Source of the DNA: Microglena sp. YARC
Taxonomy: Eukaryota; Chlorophyta; Chlorophyceae; Chlamydomonadales; Chlamydomonadaceae
Direction of reading: 5' to 3'
Length of the DNA stretch: 64,000 nucleotides
Assembly (NCBI GenBank): GCA_022414725.1
Contig: CM039463.1
Coordinates: forward strand, 75,219,236 to 75,283,235
Below, in pieces: positions 39,715 through 49,300 of this stretch (position 1 is its first letter; each line of letters begins with the position of its first letter). A model generated the notes under the pieces. The model did not search any database and was not told where the DNA came from. It saw only the letters and a list, made by a program, of their open reading frames with translations. The position numbers were made by a program, and so were the translations under genes.

Positions 39715-42700
39715 GTAAGTGCTGGGTAGATAAGATAAATTATGATGCGATTTGCTTCCTGCTCAACCAGCTACCTCCTACCGCCACTTTGCCCCTTCTG
39801 GCTCACCTGCTTCTGCCTTTGCCTCAACCGATATCTTGCCTCCCAATAATCTACCTCCCCTACCCATGCCTTTGCAGTCCATCTCCATGGGTAACTTTTG
39901 GCAGCCCATGTATGAGATAGCTATGCCCAAGGATGAAGTCAAGGCACGGCTGGCACCGATTGCTGTCTACACCGTTGCCAACCCTAAGAATGAATTTGTG
40001 CTTGTGGCGGGCGAGGTGTGTTGCTGTATTCTACTGATCCTAACCTGCGGCCCTTCTAGGGTCTGCATGGGTGGTATGGTACACCCACCCTAGATGTGAA
40101 CCACTTCAAGTCATGCAGTTCATTCATATTCTGTATATTAACATCTAGGAACATCCAAATTCACCCTGAGATAGAGCAACATCTGCTGTTCCCTCTCCAC
40201 ACCTGGCCACATCTGGTCATCTGTGCAGGATATCAGTGGGGGACAACAAGCCACTAACCAAAATTGTCTGGGTGGAAAACGTGTTGCAATGCAGGGGAAA
40301 GTCTGGTACTATTAGTATTTGTTTACTATACTCCTTGCCTCATGTAGACTTGATCATGATGATCTGCGGCATGTCTGGGATGTTCAGCTATTGAAAAGGA
40401 TAAGAAGAAAAACCTTGCTACGGGGCATGAGGTTGAAGGAACCTTCCCATTCGCTTGCACTGGGGAATGGTTGCTGTGGGTTGTATATCTGCAGACCACT
40501 ACTGTGTCTGAGCTCAGTCTATTGCGCAAGTTGCAGCTATCTATCAACTAATATGACTGTTGGAAGCATAGTAGGAGGGGTGTGTGCATCTTCCTGGATA
40601 TCCTGCAGTATACGCATCCTAAGTGCATCATAAGTCCCCATTGACTCCGTCATGCCGCGGGCAAATTTGGAATCCTGTAGGGCCCCAATAGGAATGAACA
40701 GTGGTTAGCCTGGATAGTGGGGGTGGGGGTGGACTGTGTATGTGTGTGTGTGTTAAGGGGAGGTGGGAGGGGGGGAATGAAAAGTGGCTAGCCTGGACAG
40801 TGGGGGTGGGGGTGGACAGTGTATGTGTGTGTGTGTGTTAAGGGGTCCTACTGGAAAATGTAATCATCATCAGTATGACTAGTGCAAGTAGTCCAGTGGG
40901 CTTTTGTGAAGCCGAGTATATGTCAGAGCAACTGAAGTCTCATGCCAGAGTAGCAGTTACATGTCAAATGCCATGGTGGTTGCAGTAGAGGGGTTGCAGA
41001 AGTGTTTGATTCGAGTGCAAATTCGATGGCTGGGTTCTCCAGGTACATCAGCACACTGCAGATAAAGTTGCCACATTTTTTGCGATGTTGGAGCTCACCT
41101 GGCGGCAATAGTGCTGTTGGTGCTGGTGGTGGTGGAGCAACATATTTTTGTGTCTCACCTGATGTGGTGGTGGTGGTGGTGGTGGTGGTGTGTGTGCATG
41201 TGGTGACGTGTGTACATGTTTTTTTATTTGTTGACCGCATGTTCTTCACAGACTGACACCACTGTTTCTTTTGGGGGGCACTCATAGCAGCTTCCCACCA
41301 GCCCCAATAGCCAGCCACAGGGTCAAACCCAAAGCTTGCAGCTGCATTGTAATGCCTGTCATTTCAGCTTCCAGACGCACTAGCTTGCTTCAGTTTTTGC
41401 CCAAGGACAGGGAAAGGGAGATATAAGTAGGGAACGGCAAATCATATGATGCTGACCAAAGACGAGTATGATATTATATGATATCATACACAATCATATG
41501 ATTTAATATCATATGATATGATGGCCCAGGCCAAAGTTACCTAGCCAGACCACCGGCATCATATGATATCATATTGCCGACCCCTAGATATAAGCAACAC
41601 AAAAGAATTGTGACAGACACCCTGGACATGGCAGAATCCGTCATTGGTTGTCCTTTATGAGTTGTCCTTCTTAATAGGCTGAGTGCTTCAAATCAAATTT
41701 AGCTGCAACAAAGCTATGGCAAGTGTATTCCTAAACGCTTCCAGGAGGATTCTACTTTGTACCGTCTAAAAATGAGGATCGTAGCAAACCTAATTAGACT
41801 TATTTGTGTTGTGCTTCATGCGTTGTCCTTTTCTTTAGGCTGACTCCGTCATGGGTTGTCCTTCATGAGCTGTCCTTCTCAATAGCCTGGGTCCTTCATG
41901 AGTTGTCCTCAATAGGCTGAATCCTTCAATGGTTGTCCTTCATGATTTATCCTTCTCAATAGGCTGACTCTTTCATGGGTTGTCTTTCTCCCCTCTGCAG
42001 AACGATTCGCAGCTTGGATTCTTCTTTTTCAACCGTGATGATGCTGAAGCCATTGTTGACAAGGTAGGTCACTCTCAGGTCACACCCATAGTTTTTATTT
42101 TCAGCTACGAGGAGCACCTTCAGGCAGGTCCCTGAGCCAGCCACTGGGCCAAGCCCCAGGATGTCAACAGACCAGGAAATCTGGTTGTGTCAGCTTCAAG
42201 GTGCACTAGGTTGCATCAGGTTTGGCTGACTAGTCAGTCAGGGGGGCTACCTAGAAGCTGCTTATCGTAGCTGGGAAGAAAAGCTATGGTCACACCTTCA
42301 TGGACACATAGGGTCTTGTTGTCTTATCACTTGGGTTGGTGTGGTTGGCTTTGGTTTTGGTTTGGGTTCGGTCGGGTTTTGGTGTGGGTTGGGTTGGGAT
42401 ATGGAGCAATGCTTTATGTTAGATGTGTTTACCCTCTTCACTGTCTATCCTGTGGTCTTCTTGTCTCATCACTTTTACAAGGAGGGTTGGTCAGCCCTGC
42501 AAAGCATTCATTCTGTAGCACAAACTTAGGGCCCCCGTCACTTAAACGATTGTTTGGGGTTCAGTTCATCAGTGCTTTTTCTTGTGAAGCTCTTCCTACA
42601 CGGTTGGGCAAGTCCCTTTAGCCTATCTGGCCTACCCCTGGACTGTAACAACATACATTCATGCCAGAGCAGGAGTGCTTGCCAGAGGTTTATTGAAGGT

Positions 42701-45700
42701 GCTACTTGTCCCACCACACCACATCACAATCCCCCCCACCCCCAACCTTCCCACCACACCACACACACACCACACCACACCACAATCCCCCACCCCGAAC
42801 CCCAACCTCCCACCACGCCACACCACAATCCCACCCCAACCCCAACCTCCCCACCACACCACACCACACCACAATCCCCCCCCAACTCCAACCTCCCCAC
42901 CACACCACAATCCCCCCCAACCCCAACCTCCCCACCACACCACACCCCCACCCCGCCACACCCCAGTGCCAAATTTACCACTTTTGTTTTGGGGGGTGCA
43001 TAGTTGGAGCCCTGTGGGGTTGCTTTTTGAAGCAGAAAAGGCTGCTTGTAGCACTTCGGAGACTACCCGAAGCACTATGTTGCTATGTAACGACTCTGGT
43101 CCCTGTCCCTGCGAACCCTGGTGTTTGCTTGCCCAATTCACTCAATTCACATGCCAGTGCCCAGTTCACTCAATTCACATGCTGGTGCTTGCATGCTTAT
43201 TTCTCTCAGTTCACGTAATTCACATGCCAGTGCTCAATTCACTCAATTCACTCAACTCACATGTCAGTGCTCAATTCACTCAACTCACATGTCAGTGCTC
43301 AATTCACTCAACTCACTTGCCAGTGCTCAATTCACTCAATTCACTCAACTCACATGTCAGTGCTCAATTCACTCAACTCACATGTCAGTGCTCAATTCAC
43401 TCAACTCACTTGCCAGTGCTCAATTCACTCAATTCACTCAACTCACATGTCAGTGCTCAATTCACTCAACTCACATGTCAGTGCTCAATTCACTCAACTC
43501 ACTTGCCAGTGCTCAATTCACTCAATTCACTCAACTCACATGTCAGTGCTCAATTCACTCAACTCACATGTCAGTGCTCAATTCACTCAACTCACTTGCC
43601 AGTGCTCAATTCACTCAATTCACTCAACTCACAAGTCAGTGCTCAATTCACTCAACTCACATGTCAGTGCTCAATTCACTCAACTCACTTGCCAGTGCTC
43701 AATTCGCTCAATTCACATGCCAGTGCCCAATTCACTCAATTCACTTAATTCACATGCCAGTGCTCAATTCACTCAATTCACATGCCAGTGTCTGTGTGTA
43801 GCGCCATGGTACTCCGAGTAGCCTTTGGGGTGCCAAAGATGTACCGAAAGGGTAGATGTGCCAAATATTTACTGAGAAATGAATCAACTTTGGTTTGTCC
43901 TACCCTGGCTCCCATGCTGTTCATCCAACCACCTATCCTATCCTATCCTATCCTATCCTATCCTATCCTACCACCTGCTACCACCTATAAAATCCTACCA
44001 CATTTACCTAGGGGTCGGCTATGTTATATAATATTAGTGAATAAATAATATTAGATAATATTATATAATATTAGTCGGGCAAGCCGTCTCACCAGAAATT
44101 CGAATTTATTTGATAAACTAATATTATTGTGACCTCGATTGTGACACTATAATAATATTAGTTAATATTAGCTTTTCACTTGTATTAGTTGCCGTTCCCC
44201 ACATATATCCTATCCTACCACAGATAAGGGAGGAGAATCTTGTCCTGCCACATCCTTCCTATCCTATCCTATCCTATCCTATCCTATCCTATCCTATCCT
44301 ATCCTACCACCTGCTACCACCTAAAAAATCCTACCACATATATCCTATCCTACCACAGATAAGGGAGGGGAATCTAGTCCTGCCACATCCTGCATATCCT
44401 ATCCTATCCTATCCTATCCTATCCTATCCTATCCTATCCTACCACCTGCTACCACCTAAAAATCCTACCACATATATCCTATCCTACCACAGATAAGGGA
44501 GGGGAATCTAGTCATGCCATATCCTACCTATCCAATCCTATCCTATCCTACCACCTGCTACCACCTAAAACTCCTACCACATATATCCTATCCTACCACA
44601 GATAAGGGAGGGGAATCTAGTCCTGCCACATCCTATCTATCCTATCTTATCCTATCCTATCCTATCCTATCCTATCCTATCCTATCCTATCCTATCCTAT
44701 CCTATCCTACCACCTGCTACCACCTAAAACTCCTACCACATATATCCTATCCTACCACAGATAAGGGAGGGGAATCTAGTCCTGCCACATCCTATCTATC
44801 CTATCCTATCCTATCCTATCCTATCCTATCCTATCCTATCCTACCACCTGCTACCAACTAAAACTCCTACCACATATATCCTATCCTACCACAGATAAGG
44901 GAGGGGAATCTAGTTATGCCATATCCTACCTATCCAATCCTACCACATATCAAATCCTACCACATATCCTATCATGCCGTATCATATCCTACCACCTATC
45001 CTATCCTACCATCTCTCCTAGATAAGGGAGGAGAATCCTGTCTTGCCACATCCTATCTTGCATATCATGCCACCTATCTTAACCTGCCACAAATAAGGGA
45101 GGAGAATCCTCAACTAGCACATCCTATCCTATCCTACAACCTATCCAATCTTACCACCTATCCTATCCTACATAAATAAGGGAGGAGAATCCTCAACTAG
45201 CACATCCTATCTTATCCTATCCTATCCTATCCTACAACCTATCCAATCTTACCACCTATCCTATCCTACATAAATAAGGGAGGAGAATCCTCAACTAGCA
45301 CATCCTATCCTATCCTACAACCTATCCAATCTTACCACCTATCCTATCCTACATAAATAAGGGAGGAGAATCCTCAACTAGCACATCCTATCTTATCCTA
45401 TCCTATCCTATCCTACAACCTATCCAATCTTACCACCTATCCTATCCTACATAAATAAGGGAGGAGAATCCTCAACTAGCACATCCTATCTTTTCTTATC
45501 CCATCCTATCCTATCCTATCCTATCCTATCCTATCCTATCCTATCCTATCCTACAACCTATCCAATCTTACCACCTATCCTTCCACCTATCCTATCCAAC
45601 CACAGATAAGGGAGGAGAATCCTCGACTAGCACGGGACTCCAAGATCCTGAGGGTGACTATGGATAACGTGTACGAGGTCTTCACCACGCCCAGGGACGT

Positions 45701-45813
45701 CACAGGGCTGCAGGTATGCTAATAAATACAATACAATAAAAAGTACACCTGCAGGTATAACAACCGTGATTGAAATATGTGGTGCCAGAGCTTGTATGCA
45801 TGACCGAGGGGGG

Positions 45814-45846
<33 letters not shown>

Positions 45847-46359
45847 AGAAAAAAGCTGCCGTACGCTTTGATTAGAGCTTATCCTCAAGATCCAAAAAAT
45901 AGTTTTTTTTTTTCTTTTTCAAGTTGATCAGAAGTTTAGAGGGTTCCAAAGTTGTTTTGACCCAAAGCGGCCCAAATCTTAACTTCACGATAAATCACAA
46001 TTTGGGCAACCCCATGATAGATGTAAGAGCATATCTGGAATGGGCAAGAAAAGTTCTTTCGAATGACCCCCATTTTAGGGGGGGGGGGGTTGAGGTAAGC
46101 GGGTTTTAATAGGGGGGGGGGGGGTAAAAAACTGTTTCCCAACTTTATTTCCCCCTCCTTTTGTATGCAACTTCCACAATTCCAACTCCTATCTGAATCG
46201 GACACCATATTGAACACGCAGTCCAAAATCTGTCTTCCCCCCCCCCCCCTGTGCATGACGATGTATAACGAGAACGAGTTGTTCACCATGCCCAGGGATA
46301 TCTCAGGGCTGCAAAAAACAAAAAAACAATACCACACACTGCATTTCCAAATGAGACAG

Positions 46360-46390
<31 letters not shown>

Positions 46391-49300
46391 TGCATGACGA
46401 TGTATAACGTGAACGATAACGTGAACGAGGTGTTCACCATGCCCAGGGATATCACAGGGCTGCAAAAAACAAAAAAACAATACCACACACTGCATTTCCA
46501 AATGAGACAGCCCCCCCCCCGTGCATAACGATGTATAACGTGAACGAGGTGTTCACCATGCCCAGGGATATCACAGGGCTGCAAAAACAAAAAAAACAAT
46601 ACCACACACTGCATTTCCGAATGAGACAGCCCCCCCCACCCCCCCCCCTCACACACACACACACCTCAGAATACAGTACTTCTTGCAGTTGCACAGTCTA
46701 TAGTTTGCCTTTTATCATTCTGTCTATATCCTAATTGCTACTTTCAATTTCAAGAGTTTTCAAAAACAAAGTTTTTAAAAAATTATCTCCGTACCGAACC
46801 TAAACAGCGTTTTCTTTCCATTTCATGCTGCAGAGCATTCACTTCCGCTTCATGCCTCATATGATTACACCTTTCCTCCAACCCACCCTTCACATCCACC
46901 CTCTCCCCCTCCCACCCTCTCAACCTTTCGTCCCACCCACCCTTCACACCCTCACACCCTCACACCCTCACACCTCTAAACTGTGTTTCGTTGCCATTTC
47001 ATGCTGCAGAGCATTCACTTCCGCTTCATGCCTCATATGATTACACCTTTCCTCCAACCCACCCTTCACATCCACCCTCTTCCCCTCCCAGCCTCTCAAC
47101 CTTTCGTCCCACCCACCCTTCACACCCTCACACCCTCACACCTCTAAACTGTGTTTCGTTGCCATTTCATGCTGCACGGCATTCACTTCCGCTTCATGCC
47201 TCATATGATTACACTTTTCCCTCAACCCACCCTTCACATCCACCCTCTTTACCCCCCTTTACCCCTCCCACCCTTTTCACACTCTCACACCTCTAAACTG
47301 CGTTTTCTTTCCGTTTAATGCTGCAGGGCATTCACTTCCGCTTCATGCCTGATATGAAGCAGGTCGAGCATGCGCTTTCAGTGAGTAGCGAGTTGAATGA
47401 ATTAGTTCATTAATTAATTTTATTTGTTAATTACGCACCCACCTGTCCAGCTTCATGCCTGATACGAAGCAGTTCGAACATGCGCTTTCAGTGAGTAGCG
47501 TCACTACTTCATGTGTTAATTAATTGGTTAATTACGCACCCACCAGCCCAGCTTCATGCCTGATACGAAGCAGGTCGAACCTGCACTTCCGGTGTGTAGC
47601 GCCACTACTTCATGTGTTAATTAATTAATTAATTACGCACCCACCCGCCCAGCTTCATGCCTGATATGAAGCAGGTCGAACTTGCGCTTTCGGTGAGTAG
47701 CGTCACTTCTTCATTTGTTAATTAATTAATTAATTACGCACCGCAATTAATTAATTACTCGCCCTGCTGCCCAGCTTCATGCCTGACATGAATCAGGTCG
47801 AACATGCGCTTTCGGTGAGTAGTGTGATTAATTCTGTATTTATCACACACACACACACACACACACATAGCCAACCCACCCACCCAGCTTCCACCCAGCT
47901 CCATGCCTGACATGAATCAGGTCGAACATGCGCTTTCGGTGAGTAGCGTGATTAATTTATTTATTAATTACAGACACACAGCCAACCCACCCGCCCAGCT
48001 TCCACCCAGTTTCATACCTGACATGAATCAGGTTGAACATGCGCTTTCGGTGAGTAGCGTAATAAATGGATATATTAATTACACACACGCAGCCAACCCA
48101 CCCGCCCAGCTTCCACCTAGTTTCATGCCTGACATGAAGCATGCGCTTTCGGTGAGTAGCGTGATTAATTGGTGTTATTAATGTAGCGTCCGACGGTATT
48201 CTAACCCTCCCACTCCCGGGATATTCATTGTTGTCAGAACTACTAGGCTCACCCTCACCCAACCCTCCTCTTGACCCTCACCCACCGCTCGCCCTCACCC
48301 TGAACCAACGCCCCCCCTCCTTCACCCTCGCCCAACGCTCGCCCTCACCAAAACCCAACGCCCCACCTCCTTAACCCTCACTCAATGCTCGCCCTCACCC
48401 TGACCCAACGCCCCCCCTCATCTTCACCCTCACTCAACGCTCGCCCTCACCCTGACCCAACGCCCCCCCTCTTTTACCCTCACTCAACGCTCGCCCTCAC
48501 CCTGACCCAGCGCCCCCCCTAATCTTCACCCTCATCTTCACCCTCACCCAACGCTCGCCCTCACCCTGACCCAACGCCCCCCCTCACCTTCGCCCTCACC
48601 CAACGCTCGCCCTCACCCTGACCCAGCGCTGTCACCTGCGATCTAATCCGCTATGCTACCCAGGCTAACCCAGGTTATACCCAGGCTAACCCCCTCTTGT
48701 TCCCTGCGCTCACCCTTGCTTAGCTCTTGCAAGGCACATAATGGTATATATCCAGTACTACCGTATTGGGGTTGAATGTATACGCCTTGCCTACCCCTCA
48801 CCCACTCCCACCTTCGCCCGATCCTCTCGCCTTTACCTTTGTCCACCTCCACCTCGGCTCATACCCAGCCCCCTTACCAATGCCTTCATCCACTCACCCC
48901 CTTGCCTCCTATATTCCCCTTTCTAGCTGTACCATGCGGCTGGAGTGCCTTTGTCCACCCCCACCTTGTCTCATGCCACACACAAAAAAGATAAGGCCTG
49001 GAGGGGCGTGGTGTTAAGGGGACCCTCCTGTACGCCGCAGCTGGGGAAAGAACTCATCCCCAACCTCCTTACCTACGCCTTTATCCCCTCAGCCCCCCCC
49101 ACCTCCTACATTCCCCTTTCTAGCTGTACCATGCGGCTGGAGTGCCAACGAACAAGTTCATCGGCGTACCGGTCTTTCAAGCAGAAGGCCTGACAGTCAC
49201 CACCCAAGAAATGGTGAGCTTGCTTAGGCACTGCATCACACCAGGGCTTTTTCTCACTATATATAGCGATCGCTAGTACTGACCCTGTTTGGCAAAATTA

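Noticed and set aside
39772..39877. Longer version of TIC22 exon 2 starting after CTCAACCAG
   Set aside because: That acceptor is out of phase with exon 1; the acceptor at 39877 is in phase and has a better pyrimidine tract.
42675..43748. Frame of 357 codons with NSLNSHVSAQFTQ repeats
   Set aside because: Produced by the 28-bp and 92-bp higher-order DNA repeat; the other frames are equally open, and the region lies inside TIC22 intron 3.
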